Of a stretch of 64,000 bases of DNA, positions 18,640-28,228 are shown piece by piece. The stretch comes from Sphingomonas hylomeconis (GTDB lineage: Bacteria; Pseudomonadota; Alphaproteobacteria; Sphingomonadales; Sphingomonadaceae). How positions within the stretch are numbered: position 1 is the stretch's first letter; every line of letters starts with the position of its first letter. The stretch spans positions 248,001 through 312,000 of the forward strand of contig NZ_JANQBK010000003.1 in NCBI RefSeq assembly GCF_025370105.1, given 5' to 3'. The notes below the pieces were generated by a model. That model saw nothing but the letters and a program-made list of their open reading frames with translations. It was not told where the DNA came from and made no database searches. The position numbers and the translations under genes were made by a program.

Positions 18640-19022
18640 GGATCCTGCTCGATACGCACTTCGTGCAGCGGCTCGTGGCTGAGCCGACCAAGATCAGTCG
18701 GTCCGAACATGCGCTGATGTCACGTAACGATCTCGTTGTGTCGTCCGTGTCGATCTGGGAGTTTCGCATCAAATGGGACAAGCATGGCGGGATGCGGCGC
18801 CGCGACCTGCTGGATCCCCACAAGGCGCTGCAATTCGTCATTGATAACGAGATGGAACTCGCACCGCTAACGGGTACGGATTGCGCCGCCAGCCTCGACG
18901 TGGCGATCGACCATCATGATCCGTTCGATGTGATGCTTCTGGTCCACGCGCAATGTCTCGGTGCCAGGCTGCTTACGCGCGACACCAGGCTGCTCGATCA
19001 CCCGCTGGCGATCTCCGCCTAG
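18636..19022 (+). CDS. Type II toxin, PIN-domain ribonuclease (VapC-like)
   Basis: A 128-residue PIN-domain protein. Acidic residues expected to bind Mg2+ are D6 (MRILLDTH), E42 (SIWEFRIK), D98 (HHDPFDVMLL) and D116 (LLTRDTRLL), so the active site looks intact. VapC-type toxins cut tRNA or rRNA when released from antitoxin. The start is GTG within GTGA, overlapping the antitoxin stop. The 3' end overlaps the pyk stop on the other strand by three bases. The antitoxin is Phd-type, a common partner for this PIN subgroup. Confidence 0.88.
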   Translation: MRILLDTHFVQRLVAEPTKISRSEHALMSRNDLVVSSVSIWEFRIKWDKHGGMRRRDLLDPHKALQFVIDNEMELAPLTGTDCAASLDVAIDHHDPFDVMLLVHAQCLGARLLTRDTRLLDHPLAISA

Positions 19023-20476
19023 CCGTCGCGGCCCTTCAGTTCGTCGCCGATGATGCGCACCACGTGCAGCACGTTGGTCGATCCCGGCGTGCGGAACGGG
19101 ACGCCGGCCATCAGGATCACGCTGTCGCCCGGCCCTGCGAGATTGTGCCGCAGCACCATCCGCTTCGACTTGGCGACCATCTCCTCGAACGATTCAACGT
19201 CGCGCGTGTGCACCGCATGCGTGCCCCACAGAAGCCCGAGCCGCCGTGCCGTCTCCAGCCGGGGAGTCAGCACCATCAGCGGCACGCCCGGCCGTTCGCG
19301 CGCGACGCGCCGGGCGGTCGAGCCGGAGGTCGTGAAACAGACGATCGCCTTCGCGCCGACGGTCGCGGCAATGTTCTTCGCCGCCTCGGCCAGCGCGTCC
19401 GCGGTGGTCGGGTCCGCGCGCGTCACGGTGAAGTGGACGCGGTCGCCATGCGTTGGATCGCTTTCCACCGAATTGCCGATCGAATTCATCATCGCCACCG
19501 ATTCGATCGGCCAGGCGCCCGCCGCGCTTTCCGCCGACAGCATGATCGCATCGGCGCCGTCATAGATGGCGGTCGCCACGTCGGACACTTCGGCGCGGGT
19601 CGGGGAGGGCGAGACGATCATCGATTCGAGCATCTGCGTCGCCACCACCACCGGCCGGCCGAGCCGGCGCGATACCTCGACGATGCGCTTCTGCAGCGGC
19701 GGGACCGTCTCGGGCGGCAGTTCCACGCCGAGATCGCCGCGCGCGACCATCACGCCGTCGCAATTCTCGATAATCTCCTCCAGGCGATCGATCGCCGACG
19801 GCTTCTCGATCTTGGCCAGCAATGCCGCCTTGCCGCGGATCAGCGTGCGCGCCTCGGCGAGATCCTCCGGGCGCTGGACGAAGCTGAGCGCAATCCAGTC
19901 GACCCCCTGATCGACCGCGAAGGCGAGATCGCTGCGATCCTTGGGCGTCAGCGCGGCCATCGGGATGACCACGTCGGGGACGTTCAGCCCCTTGTTGTTC
20001 GACAGCGGCCCGCCGACCTCGACGCGCGTCGTGATGCGGTCGGCCTCATGCTCGATCACGCGCAGCACCAGCTTGCCGTCGTCGAGCAGCAGCCGGGCAT
20101 TGGGCTCGATCGCCGCGAAGATCTCCTTGTGCGGCAATTCGACGCGCGTCGCGTCGCCGGGCGTCACGTCACGGTCGAGCACGAAGATGCTGCCGGTGAC
20201 CAGCTCGACCTTGCCTGCGGCAAATTTGCCGACGCGCAGCTTGGGCCCCTGCAGATCGGCCAGGATCGTCGTCGGGCGACCATAGACCTTTTCCAGGCCG
20301 CGGATCGCCTTGATCACCGCGATCTTCGATTCCTGATCGCCATGGCTCATGTTGACGCGGAACGCATCCGCCCCCGCCTCGAACAACCGGCCGATCATTT
20401 CGGGCGTGCTGCTCGCCGGGCCGAGCGTCGCGAGAATGCGTACCTTGCGCGATCGTGGGCTGATTGCCTTGGTCAT
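19019..20476 (-). CDS. pyk: Pyruvate kinase
   Basis: A 485-residue pyruvate kinase converting phosphoenolpyruvate and ADP to pyruvate and ATP. Recognisable segments are KVRILATLGPASSTPEMI, FRVNMSHGD, ILADLQGPKLRVG, the catalytic-lysine region LLAKIEKPSAI, the VMVARGDLGVELP metal site, VVVATQMLESM and DAIMLSAESAAGAWPIE. The C-terminal allosteric domain (with GSTARRVARERPG) is present. Length is normal for alphaproteobacterial type II enzyme. It is divergent from the DUF1244 gene, with a 70-base intergenic gap. Confidence 0.97.
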   Translation of the reverse strand: MTKAISPRSRKVRILATLGPASSTPEMIGRLFEAGADAFRVNMSHGDQESKIAVIKAIRGLEKVYGRPTTILADLQGPKLRVGKFAAGKVELVTGSIFVLDRDVTPGDATRVELPHKEIFAAIEPNARLLLDDGKLVLRVIEHEADRITTRVEVGGPLSNNKGLNVPDVVIPMAALTPKDRSDLAFAVDQGVDWIALSFVQRPEDLAEARTLIRGKAALLAKIEKPSAIDRLEEIIENCDGVMVARGDLGVELPPETVPPLQKRIVEVSRRLGRPVVVATQMLESMIVSPSPTRAEVSDVATAIYDGADAIMLSAESAAGAWPIESVAMMNSIGNSVESDPTHGDRVHFTVTRADPTTADALAEAAKNIAATVGAKAIVCFTTSGSTARRVARERPGVPLMVLTPRLETARRLGLLWGTHAVHTRDVESFEEMVAKSKRMVLRHNLAGPGDSVILMAGVPFRTPGSTNVLHVVRIIGDELKGRDG

Positions 20477-20546
20477 CTTCGGGTCCTCGCCTTGCCGCGC
20501 CGGCTCTAAAGCCTATCTCGGCCCGATCAACCTTGGAGACGCAAAA

Positions 20547-20843
20547 ATGGCAACGCTGGACACTCTCGACGACAAGGTCGCCGCCGCCGCGTTTCGCCGG
20601 CTCGTCCTGCATCTGCGCCACCGCGACGATGCCGAGAATATCGACCTGATGGGCCTGGCCGGCTTCTGCCGCAACTGCCTGTCGGAATGGACGCAGGACG
20701 CAGATCCGTCGCTGAGCAAGGAGGAGGCGCGCGAAATCATCTACGGCATGCCCTATGCGCAGTGGAAGGACGCGCATCAGGCCGAGGCGACGCCCGAACA
20801 GCTCGCGCGGATGGCGGAGAGCATGAAGAAGAATCCGGGCTGA
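20547..20843 (+). CDS. DUF1244 family protein
   Basis: A 98-residue cytoplasmic protein of the small helical DUF1244 family found mainly in Proteobacteria. Hallmarks are AAFRRLVLHLRHR, the highly conserved NIDLMGLAGFCRNCLSEW with its CRNC cysteine pair, and AREIIYGMPYAQWK. The start ATG is preceded by GGAG with good spacing; the frame extends further upstream but into the pyk promoter. Biochemical function is unknown; the CxxC suggests metal or redox chemistry. Confidence 0.9.
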   Translation: MATLDTLDDKVAAAAFRRLVLHLRHRDDAENIDLMGLAGFCRNCLSEWTQDADPSLSKEEAREIIYGMPYAQWKDAHQAEATPEQLARMAESMKKNPG

Positions 20844-20859
20844 GCCCGCTTCAAGAAAT

Positions 20860-20889
20860 GCGTCATCCCAGCGACCGCTGGGGTGACGC
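20860..20889. repeat. Short palindrome related to family A ends
   Basis: GCGTCATCCCAGC and GCTGGGGTGACGC pair over 13 bp (one G-T) around GACC. Its ends share the CGTCATCC/GGTGACG signature of the long family A elements but there is only one hairpin. No T-run follows, so a role as terminator is uncertain. Confidence 0.7.
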
Positions 20890-20955
20890 TTGCGCCGGCT
20901 ACCCTTGACCCTTTTCCCCGCCCACGCGACACCGTCGACAACAGGGGAGAGTGAA

Positions 20956-22275
20956 ATGAAGTTCGCCATGCTCGCGGCGCTTGCGCTGCTATCGACGACC
21001 GCCGCCGGCGCCCAGACCGCCGTGCCGACCAGCGCCGCGACATCCGCCGTCACCTATATCCATGCCGGCACGTTGCTCGACCGCCCGGGCGACAAGCCCC
21101 GTGGCAACAGCACGATCGTGATCCGCGACGGCAAGATCGCCGAAATCCGCGACGGCTTCGCTGCGCCGGAAGCGGGCGCCAGGCTGGTCGATCTGTCGCG
21201 CAAGTTCGTCCTCCCCGGGCTGATCGACGCGCATGTCCATCTGTGGGGCATCGGCGGCGATCCGCTGCGCAGCCGGCTCGAGGCGCTAAACCGCGACCGC
21301 TTCGACGACATGATGACCGCGGTGGTCAACGCCCGCACCACGCTGGACGCCGGCTTCACCTCGGTGCGCGATCTGGGCGGCGATCCGCGCGGGATCCGCT
21401 CCCTGCGTGACGCGATCGACGCCGGCACGATCGCGGGGCCGACGATCACCAATGCCGGCGAGATGGTCTCGGTCACCGGCGGGCACGGCGATGGCGGCAA
21501 CGGCCTGGCCGAAACCTTCGCCGATGCGGTACACAAGACCGAGATCAACCTGTGCGACGGCCCCGACGATTGCCGCCGCGCGGTGCGCGCGCAGATCGGG
21601 CTCGGCGCCAAGGTGATCAAGTTCGCCGCCACCGGCGGGGTGCTCTCCAACGTCGCCGGCGGGCTCGGCCGCGCGATGACGCCGGAGGAGATGAAGGCGA
21701 TCATCGATACCGCGCATGCGATGGGCCGCAAGGTCGCCGCGCACAGCCATGCCGCAGAGGGCAGCAAGGCCGCGCTCGCCGCCGGGGTCGATTCGATCGA
21801 TCACGGCACCTTCCTCGACGACGAGGCGATCGCCCTGTTCAAGCGCACCGGCGCCTATCTGGTGATGACCGAGATGGCGCCGGTCGCCGCGCTCGCCCAG
21901 GCGCGCAGCGGCGCGCTGCCCGCGGCGACGATCCCCAAGGCGGAAGCGGCGGCGGCAGCGATGCGCGCCAGCCACAGCAAGGCGATCGCCGCCGGCGTGA
22001 AGATCGCGTTCGGCACCGATACCGGCGTTTCCAAACATGGCGACAATGCGCAGGAGTTCGCGCTGATGGTCGCCGCCGGCATGACGCCGATGCAGGCGAT
22101 CCGTGCGGCCACCGTGGGCAGCGCCGATCTGCTCGGGCGCGACGATGTCGGCACGCTCGCCATCGGCAAGACCGCCGACATCATCGCCGTCGCCGGCTCA
22201 CCGCTCGACGATGTCCGCGCGCTCGAACGGGTCGACTTCGTCATGCACCGCGGCGTGGTCGCCGTTGCCAAGTGA
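20956..22275 (+). CDS. Secreted metal-dependent amidohydrolase
   Basis: A 439-residue protein with a signal peptide (MKFAMLAALALLSTTAAGA, cut near AGA-QT) and an amidohydrolase TIM barrel of the imidazolonepropionase / Xaa-Pro dipeptidase-like group. The metal-binding HxH is in LIDAHVHLWG; the likely carboxylated lysine is in KVIKFAATGGVLS; further histidines are in KVAAHSHAAEG and DSIDHGTFLDD; the catalytic aspartate is in AFGTDTGVSKHG. The family cleaves cyclic amides or proline dipeptides; the exact substrate is not evident. GGGGAGA lies upstream of the chosen ATG. Confidence 0.88.
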   Translation: MKFAMLAALALLSTTAAGAQTAVPTSAATSAVTYIHAGTLLDRPGDKPRGNSTIVIRDGKIAEIRDGFAAPEAGARLVDLSRKFVLPGLIDAHVHLWGIGGDPLRSRLEALNRDRFDDMMTAVVNARTTLDAGFTSVRDLGGDPRGIRSLRDAIDAGTIAGPTITNAGEMVSVTGGHGDGGNGLAETFADAVHKTEINLCDGPDDCRRAVRAQIGLGAKVIKFAATGGVLSNVAGGLGRAMTPEEMKAIIDTAHAMGRKVAAHSHAAEGSKAALAAGVDSIDHGTFLDDEAIALFKRTGAYLVMTEMAPVAALAQARSGALPAATIPKAEAAAAAMRASHSKAIAAGVKIAFGTDTGVSKHGDNAQEFALMVAAGMTPMQAIRAATVGSADLLGRDDVGTLAIGKTADIIAVAGSPLDDVRALERVDFVMHRGVVAVAK

Positions 22276-22336
22276 CGGTTGAGCGAACGGGCCGAACCGC
22301 CTAGAGGCTCTGCCCAACCCCAATTCGGAGACCATG

Positions 22337-22576
22337 ATGAGTGACGTTATCGGCGCGGAGCAGTTGCGCCTTCTGATCGAGCGGATCGAGCGCTTGGAAG
22401 AAGAAAAGAAGGGCATCGCCGACGACATCAAGGACGTCTATGCCGAATCGAAATCGAACGGCTACGATACCAAGACGATGCGTGCGATCGTCCGCCTGCG
22501 CCGGATGGAAAAGCATCATCGCGACGAGGCAGAGGCCTTGCTCGAGACGTATAAGGCGGCACTCGGCCTGGCATGA
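22337..22576 (+). CDS. gapR: Nucleoid-associated protein GapR (DUF2312)
   Basis: A 79-residue coiled-coil protein. [20 protein letters not shown] followed by [20 protein letters not shown] is the DUF2312/GapR signature. In Caulobacter, GapR binds overtwisted AT-rich DNA ahead of polymerases and stimulates topoisomerases. ATGATG gives two possible starts; the second is chosen because GGAG is then six bases upstream. The gene is monocistronic or weakly linked to yebC downstream. Confidence 0.9.
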   Translation: MSDVIGAEQLRLLIERIERLEEEKKGIADDIKDVYAESKSNGYDTKTMRAIVRLRRMEKHHRDEAEALLETYKAALGLA

Positions 22577-22647
22577 TGCGGGGCATCGGCCTGGGCGCTG
22601 CGGCGCCCGGGCTGGCCTGATTTGGCGGTAACGGATAGAGACGGACG

Positions 22648-23391
22648 ATGGCAGGCCATTCAAAATTCAAGAACATCATGCACCGCAAGGGTGCGCAGGA
22701 TAAGAAGCGTTCGTCGCTCTTCTCCAAGCTCAGCCGCGAAATCACCGTCGCGGCGAAGATGGGCCTGCCCGATCCGGACATGAACCCGCGGCTGCGCATG
22801 GCGGTCAATGCGGCCAAGGCGGCGTCGCTGCCCAAGGACAATATCCAGCGCTCGATCGACAAAGCGAGCCGCGGCGATGCCGAGACGTACGAGGAAATCC
22901 GCTACGAGGGCTTCGGCCCCGGCGGCGTGTCCCTCATCATCGAGGCACTGACCGACAATCGCAACCGTACGGCGACCAACGTGCGCACCGCGGTGGCCAA
23001 GAATGGCGGCAATCTCGGCGCCGGCGGGTCGGTCAGCCATGCGTTCGATCGCCTGGGGCTGATTAATTATCCGGCGAGCGCGGGCGACGCCGACACGGTG
23101 TTCGAGGCGGCGCTCGAGGCCGGCGCGGACGACGTGACGTCGAACGAGGACGGGCATGAGATCTGGACCTCGAACGAATCGCTGCACGAGGTCGTCAAGG
23201 CGCTGACCCCGGTATTGGGCGAGCCGGACGGTGCGAAGCTCGCCTGGCGCCCGCAGATCATGGTCGACGTGGGCGAGGGCGATGCCGCGACCTTGTTCAA
23301 GCTGCTCGACACGCTCGACGATGACGACGACGTGCAGACCGTGTGGGGCAATTACGAAATCTCCGACGAGGTCATGGAGAAACTGGGTTGA
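22648..23391 (+). CDS. yebC: YebC/PmpR family transcriptional/translational regulator
   Basis: A 247-residue TACO1/YebC-family protein of normal length. The N-terminus [18 protein letters not shown] and the segments [34 protein letters not shown] and [19 protein letters not shown] are diagnostic. Proteins of this family act as DNA-binding regulators or assist translation of proline-rich stretches. As in many Proteobacteria it precedes ruvC, here with a palindromic repeat between them. Confidence 0.96.
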   Translation: MAGHSKFKNIMHRKGAQDKKRSSLFSKLSREITVAAKMGLPDPDMNPRLRMAVNAAKAASLPKDNIQRSIDKASRGDAETYEEIRYEGFGPGGVSLIIEALTDNRNRTATNVRTAVAKNGGNLGAGGSVSHAFDRLGLINYPASAGDADTVFEAALEAGADDVTSNEDGHEIWTSNESLHEVVKALTPVLGEPDGAKLAWRPQIMVDVGEGDAATLFKLLDTLDDDDDVQTVWGNYEISDEVMEKLG

Positions 23392-23400
23392 GGCATAAGC

Positions 23401-23535
23401 TCCTCCCCGGGACGGGGAGGGGGACCATTTGCCTCTTTCGGCAAATGGTGGAGGGGGCTCTCCGCAAGCGCAGCGTTGCCGGCTCACCCCCTCCGTCAGC
23501 CTTGCAGGCTGCCACCTCCCCGTTCCGGGGAGGAA
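23401..23535. repeat. Palindromic intergenic repeat, family B copy 2
   Basis: Same architecture as 13053-13190: CTCCCCGGGACGGGGAGG at one end, CCTCCCCGTTCCGGGGAGG at the other, a central GCAGCGTTGCCGGCT, and variable inner stems (CATTTGCC...GGCAAATG; AGCCTTGCAGGCT). Its right end, GGGGAGGA, doubles as the ribosome-binding site of ruvC. Confidence 0.85.
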
Positions 23536-23539
23536 TTAA

Positions 23540-24025
23540 GTGATCATCCTCGGCCTCGATCCCGGCCTCGGCACGACCGGCTGGGGGCTGATCCGCGCCG
23601 AGGGCAACCGCCTGTCGCATCTCGCCAACGGCAAGCTGAAGACCGATACCGCCGCGCCGCTGGCCCGGCGGCTGGCGCATCTCGATACGATGATCGCCGC
23701 GCTGATCGCCGATCACGACCCGCAAGGTGCGGCGGTCGAGGAAGTGTTCGTCAACACCAACCCGCAATCGACGCTGAAGCTCGCGCATGCCCGCGGCGTG
23801 GCGCTGTGCGCGGTGGCGCGCCATGGTATTGCGCCCGGCGAATATGCCCCGCGCCTCGTCAAGAAGGCGGTGGTCGGCACCGGCAGCGCCGAGAAGGCGC
23901 AGGTCCATGCGATGGTCGCGCGATTGCTGCCCGGCGTGAAGATCGACGGCGCCGACGCCGCCGATGCGCTGGCGGTGGCGATCTGCCACGCGCACCATCT
24001 GGCCAGCGCACGACGCCTGCCCTGA
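23540..24025 (+). CDS. ruvC: Crossover junction endodeoxyribonuclease RuvC
   Basis: A 161-residue Holliday-junction resolvase. Catalytic acidic residues are D7 ([16 protein letters not shown]), E67/E68 ([18 protein letters not shown]) and D139/D142 ([17 protein letters not shown]). It cuts four-way junctions in complex with RuvAB, encoded directly downstream. The start is GTG; AGGA, supplied by the end of the family B repeat, lies five bases before it. Confidence 0.97.
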   Translation: MIILGLDPGLGTTGWGLIRAEGNRLSHLANGKLKTDTAAPLARRLAHLDTMIAALIADHDPQGAAVEEVFVNTNPQSTLKLAHARGVALCAVARHGIAPGEYAPRLVKKAVVGTGSAEKAQVHAMVARLLPGVKIDGADAADALAVAICHAHHLASARRLP

Positions 24026-24066
24026 TCCCCCTCCCCGCGGCCGGGCGGACCTGCTAGCAAGCGGCG

Positions 24067-24663
24067 ATGATCGCACATCTCAAGGGCATCCTCGCGGCCA
24101 CCGATATCGACCATGCAGTGATCGAGGTCGGCGGCGTCGGCTATCTCGTCGGCGCCTCGTCGCGCACGCTGGCGGCGATCGGGCCGGTGGGGGAGGCGTG
24201 CATGCTGCACACCGAGATGCTGGTGGCGGAGGATTTCATCCGCCTGGTCGGCTTCGCCACGGCGGGCGAGCGTGACTGGTTCCGGCTGCTGACCGGCGTG
24301 CAGGGGGTCGGCGCGCGGGTCGCGCTGGCGATCCTCTCCGCGCTCGAACCCACCGATCTTGCCCGCGCGATCGCCAGCCAGGACAAGGCGATGGTCGCGC
24401 GCGCCAACGGCGTCGGCCCGAAGCTCGCCGAGCGCATCGTGCGCGAACTGAAGGACAAGACCGGCGGCATCGTGCTCGGCCCGGCAGGCACGAGCATCGC
24501 GCCGAGCGGGGCGGGCGCCGATGCCGTCTCGGCGCTGCTCAACCTCGGCTTCCGCCCGGCCGAAGCCGCGGGTGCGGTGGCCGCGGCGGAGGAGGAGCTC
24601 GGCGCCGGGTCGACGCTGGATGCACTGGTGCGTCTTGCGCTGCGCAAGGCGGCCAAGCCCTGA
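24067..24663 (+). CDS. ruvA: Holliday junction branch migration protein RuvA
   Basis: A 198-residue RuvA. An N-terminal OB fold ([20 protein letters not shown]) is followed by tandem helix-hairpin-helix motifs ([17 protein letters not shown] and [20 protein letters not shown]), a flexible linker, and domain III ([17 protein letters not shown]), which contacts RuvB. It tetramerises on four-way junctions. It sits 41 bases after ruvC in the ruvCAB operon. Confidence 0.97.
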   Translation: MIAHLKGILAATDIDHAVIEVGGVGYLVGASSRTLAAIGPVGEACMLHTEMLVAEDFIRLVGFATAGERDWFRLLTGVQGVGARVALAILSALEPTDLARAIASQDKAMVARANGVGPKLAERIVRELKDKTGGIVLGPAGTSIAPSGAGADAVSALLNLGFRPAEAAGAVAAAEEELGAGSTLDALVRLALRKAAKP

Positions 24664-24735
24664 CGCGGTGACGCGGCCCGGGCGGCGCGCGGTCCCGGCT
24701 CGACAGCGTCGACCGGGAACGTGTAGGGAACGGAG

Positions 24736-25758
24736 GTGACCGACGACCGCCTCCTGACCCCTGCGCGCACCCCCGACGATGTCGATGCCGCGCTGCGCCC
24801 CAAGTCGCTCGACGACTTTGTCGGGCAGAAGGCGGCGCGCGAGAATCTGCGCGTGTTCATCGCCGCCGCGCGCGCGCGTGGCGATGCGCTCGATCACGTG
24901 CTGTTCTTCGGCCCCCCGGGGCTCGGCAAGACCACGCTGGCGCAGATCATCGCGCGCGAGATGGGGGTGGGGTTCCGCGCCACGTCGGGCCCGGTGATCG
25001 CCAAGTCGGGCGATCTCGCCGCACTCCTCACCAATCTCGAGGATGGCGATGTGCTGTTCATCGACGAGATCCATCGGCTCCAGCCGGCGGTCGAGGAAGT
25101 GCTGTATCCGGCAATGGAGGACCGCGCACTCGATCTGATGATCGGCGAGGGGCCATCGGCGCGCTCGGTCAGGATCGATCTGCCGCGCTTTACCCTGGTC
25201 GGCGCGACGACGCGGCAGGGGTTGCTGACCACGCCGCTGCGCGATCGCTTCGGCATCCCGGTGCGGCTTACCTTCTACACGGTCGAGGAATTGCAGCGCG
25301 TCGTGACCCGCGCCGCCGGGCTGCTTGGTCTCGCCATCTCGCCCGACGGCGCGACCGAGGTCGCGCGGCGCAGCCGCGGCACGCCGCGCATCGCCGGGCG
25401 GCTGCTGCGCCGGGTGCGCGACTTCGCGCATGCCGCGGGGCATGATCTGGTCGATGCGGTGGCGGCGGATTCGGCGCTCAACCGGCTCGAAGTCGACAAG
25501 CTCGGGCTCGATGCAATGGACCGGCGCTATCTGATGATGATCGCCGACATCTATCGCGGCGGCCCGGTCGGGGTCGAGACGCTTGCCGCGGGCCTGAGCG
25601 AGCCGCGCGACACGGTCGAGGAAGTGATCGAGCCCTATCTCATCCAATTGGGGCTGATCGCGCGCACCGCGCGCGGCCGCTGCCTCAACGCCGGCGGCTG
25701 GAAGCATCTCGGGCTCAATCCGCCGGCGGGCGTACAGGAAGGGCTGTTCGATGCCTGA
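24736..25758 (+). CDS. ruvB: Holliday junction branch migration ATPase RuvB
   Basis: A 340-residue AAA+ motor that drives branch migration with RuvA. Motifs include [14 protein letters not shown], Walker [14 protein letters not shown], Walker [12 protein letters not shown], the sensor region [20 protein letters not shown], and the winged-helix end ([20 protein letters not shown]). The start is GTG; GGAG abuts it and an AGGGAA five bases further upstream is better spaced. Confidence 0.97.
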   Translation: MTDDRLLTPARTPDDVDAALRPKSLDDFVGQKAARENLRVFIAAARARGDALDHVLFFGPPGLGKTTLAQIIAREMGVGFRATSGPVIAKSGDLAALLTNLEDGDVLFIDEIHRLQPAVEEVLYPAMEDRALDLMIGEGPSARSVRIDLPRFTLVGATTRQGLLTTPLRDRFGIPVRLTFYTVEELQRVVTRAAGLLGLAISPDGATEVARRSRGTPRIAGRLLRRVRDFAHAAGHDLVDAVAADSALNRLEVDKLGLDAMDRRYLMMIADIYRGGPVGVETLAAGLSEPRDTVEEVIEPYLIQLGLIARTARGRCLNAGGWKHLGLNPPAGVQEGLFDA

Positions 25759-25846
25759 TTCGGTGGCCCCGGCCTTGGGCGGGAAACAGAATTGCTTTCG
25801 CCGTCGGGTTATGGCCCGATCGCCTGCAACCTGCTAGCCAATCCCG

Positions 25847-28117
25847 ATGCCCTCCGCCGTCGCCTCCGCCCGTGAAATCCTGGTTCGACTGCACGACGTG
25901 ATGGCGTCGCGCACGCCGGCCCAGGCCAAGCTCAACGCCGTGGTCGGCATCGTCGGCGAAGCGATGTCGAGCGAGGTCTGTTCGATCTATCTGCTGCGCG
26001 ACGGCGTGCTCGAACTGTACGCCACTCGCGGCCTGGCGGAAGAGGCGGTGCACGTCACCACGCTGGCGCTGGGCGAGGGGCTGGTCGGCACGATCGCCGA
26101 GCAGGGCGAAACGCTCAATCTCGACGAGGCGGCGAGCCATCCCGATTTCGCCTATCGCCCCGAAACCGGCGAGGAGAAGTTCCACAGCTTTGCCGGCGTG
26201 CCGATCATCCGCCGCGAACGCTCGGTCGGCGTGCTGTGCGTGCAGCATGCCGATCCGCACCGTTATGACGATGTCGAGATCGAGGCGCTGCAGACGGTGG
26301 CGATGGTGCTGAGCGAGCTGATCGCCAATGCCGATCTGGTCGATGCCAGCTCGGCCGCCAGTCTGCGCCCGCAATCGACCGCGACGATGCGGATCCCGGG
26401 GCTCAAGCTCGTCGAGGGGATGGCCAGCGGTTACGCCGTCTATCACCAACCGCGCGTGACGATCGAACATACCGTCGCGGAAGACACCGAGGCCGAACGC
26501 CACCGCGTCTATGCCGCGTTCGACAAGATGCGCGAGCAGATCGAGCGCATCGCCAGCCAGGCCGAATTCGGCGTCGGCGGCGAGCATGACGAGGTGCTGC
26601 AGACCTACAAGATGTTCGCCTATGACGAGGGCTGGGCGCGGCGCATCAACGAGGCGATCGATTCCGGGCTGACCGCCGAAGCGGCGATCGAGCGCGTCCA
26701 GCAGCGCACGCGCGCGAGAATGCGCCAGATCGACGATCCGCTGCTGGCCGATCGCATGCACGATCTGGAGGATCTGTCGAACCGGCTGCTGCGCATCGTC
26801 TCGGGCCAGATGGGCACGGCCGCGCAGGGCGGGCTGCGCCAGGACACGATCCTGATCGCGCGCAATCTCGGCCCGGCCGAACTGCTCGAATATGATCGCC
26901 GCCGCCTGAAGGGCGTGGTGCTCGAAGAAGGATCGCTGACCGCGCACGTCACGATCGTCGCGCGCGCGATGGGCGTGCCGGTGCTGGGCCGCGTCAAGGG
27001 CGTGCGCCGCGCCGTTGCCGAGGGCGATCTGCTGCTGCTCGACGTGACGGCGGGCAATGTCCTCGCGCGGCCGGCGGCGGGCATGGAGGAGGCGTTCGAG
27101 GCCAAACTCGATCTGCGCCAGAAGCGCCGCGCGGTGTTCGCCGCGCTGAAGGGCGAACTGCCGATCACCAAGGACGGGCACCGCATCACGGTGATGGTCA
27201 ATGCCGGGTTGCGCGACGATGTCGCCGCGCTCGACGTGACCGGGGCGGACGGGATCGGCCTGTTCCGCACCGAATTCCAGTTCCTGGTCTCGGCCACCTT
27301 GCCGGCCAAGGCGCAACAGCAGCGGCTGTACCGCGAGGTGCTGGACGCCGCGGGCGACCGCCCGGTGATCTTCCGCACGGTCGATATCGGCGGCGACAAG
27401 GCCTTGCCCTATCTCAACCGAGCGGACGAGGAGGAGGAAAATCCGGCGATGGGCTGGCGCGCGCTGCGCCTCGCGCTCGATCGCGGCGGGCTGATGAAGG
27501 TGCAGGCGCGCGCGCTGCTCGAGGCGGCGGCGGGGCGCACGCTCAACGTGATGTTCCCGATGGTGTCCGAGCCGTGGGAGTTCGACGAGGCACAGGCCTT
27601 GTTCGCGGCGCAGCGCGAATGGATGCACGCACGCGGCAAAAGACTGCCGACCGAGATCCGCTATGGTGCGATGCTCGAAGTGCCGGCGCTCGCCGAAATG
27701 CTCGACGTGCTGCTGCCGCGGCTCGATTTCCTGTCGATCGGCACCAACGATCTGACGCAGTTCCTGTTTGCCGCCGATCGCGCGCATCCCAAGCTCGCCG
27801 AACGCTACGATTGGCTGAGCCCGGCGATCCTGCGCTTCCTCGCGCGGGTCGAGGCGCCGGTCCGTGCGGCGGGCAAGCCGCTGGCGGTATGCGGCGAAAT
27901 GGGCGGTCGGCCGCTCGAGGCGATGGCGCTGATCGGGCTCGGGATCGAGCGGCTGTCGATCACGCCGGCCGCGGTCGGCCCGATCAAGGCGATGGTCCGC
28001 TCGCTCGATCGTGCCGCCCTGATGGCGCACATGGCCGCGCTGCTGAAAACCCCGCCCCGCGATCTGCGCGCCGCGCTGACCGCCTGGGCGGCGGACAATG
28101 GCGTCGAACTGGCCTGA
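25847..28117 (+). CDS. ptsP: Phosphoenolpyruvate-protein phosphotransferase PtsP (EI-Ntr)
   Basis: A 756-residue enzyme I of the nitrogen-related phosphotransferase system. An N-terminal GAF domain (about 15-165, with GEGLVGTIAEQGETLNLDEA) precedes the phosphohistidine domain, whose active histidine is H367 in EGSLTAHVTIVARAMG. The C-terminal PEP-binding barrel has GIGLFRTEFQFL, FRTVDIGGDKALPYL, FLSIGTNDLTQFLFAADR and AVCGEMGGRPLEA. EI-Ntr passes phosphate from PEP to NPr and then EIIA-Ntr, regulating potassium, nitrogen and stress responses; in alphaproteobacteria the GAF domain senses glutamine. The other partners are not in the window. Confidence 0.95.
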   Translation: MPSAVASAREILVRLHDVMASRTPAQAKLNAVVGIVGEAMSSEVCSIYLLRDGVLELYATRGLAEEAVHVTTLALGEGLVGTIAEQGETLNLDEAASHPDFAYRPETGEEKFHSFAGVPIIRRERSVGVLCVQHADPHRYDDVEIEALQTVAMVLSELIANADLVDASSAASLRPQSTATMRIPGLKLVEGMASGYAVYHQPRVTIEHTVAEDTEAERHRVYAAFDKMREQIERIASQAEFGVGGEHDEVLQTYKMFAYDEGWARRINEAIDSGLTAEAAIERVQQRTRARMRQIDDPLLADRMHDLEDLSNRLLRIVSGQMGTAAQGGLRQDTILIARNLGPAELLEYDRRRLKGVVLEEGSLTAHVTIVARAMGVPVLGRVKGVRRAVAEGDLLLLDVTAGNVLARPAAGMEEAFEAKLDLRQKRRAVFAALKGELPITKDGHRITVMVNAGLRDDVAALDVTGADGIGLFRTEFQFLVSATLPAKAQQQRLYREVLDAAGDRPVIFRTVDIGGDKALPYLNRADEEEENPAMGWRALRLALDRGGLMKVQARALLEAAAGRTLNVMFPMVSEPWEFDEAQALFAAQREWMHARGKRLPTEIRYGAMLEVPALAEMLDVLLPRLDFLSIGTNDLTQFLFAADRAHPKLAERYDWLSPAILRFLARVEAPVRAAGKPLAVCGEMGGRPLEAMALIGLGIERLSITPAAVGPIKAMVRSLDRAALMAHMAALLKTPPRDLRAALTAWAADNGVELA

Positions 28118-28228
28118 TCCCGTGCCGTGCCGCCCGGCCTAGGCGTTGACAGCACGGTCCCCCTTTGAGACACGAGCGGCCAAGACACGCAGGACCAACA
28201 GGTCGCACCATTCCTGCCGGAGAGCTTC

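Noticed and set aside
17400..18710. A long minus-strand frame across rpmJ, the HAD gene and the antitoxin
   Set aside because: It runs antisense to three recognisable genes and has no ribosome-binding site or family features.
28146..28174. TTGACA upstream of the rodZ-like gene as a promoter
   Set aside because: The -35 is perfect but the sequence 17 bases downstream (GACACG) does not resemble a -10, so it was not listed as a separate feature.
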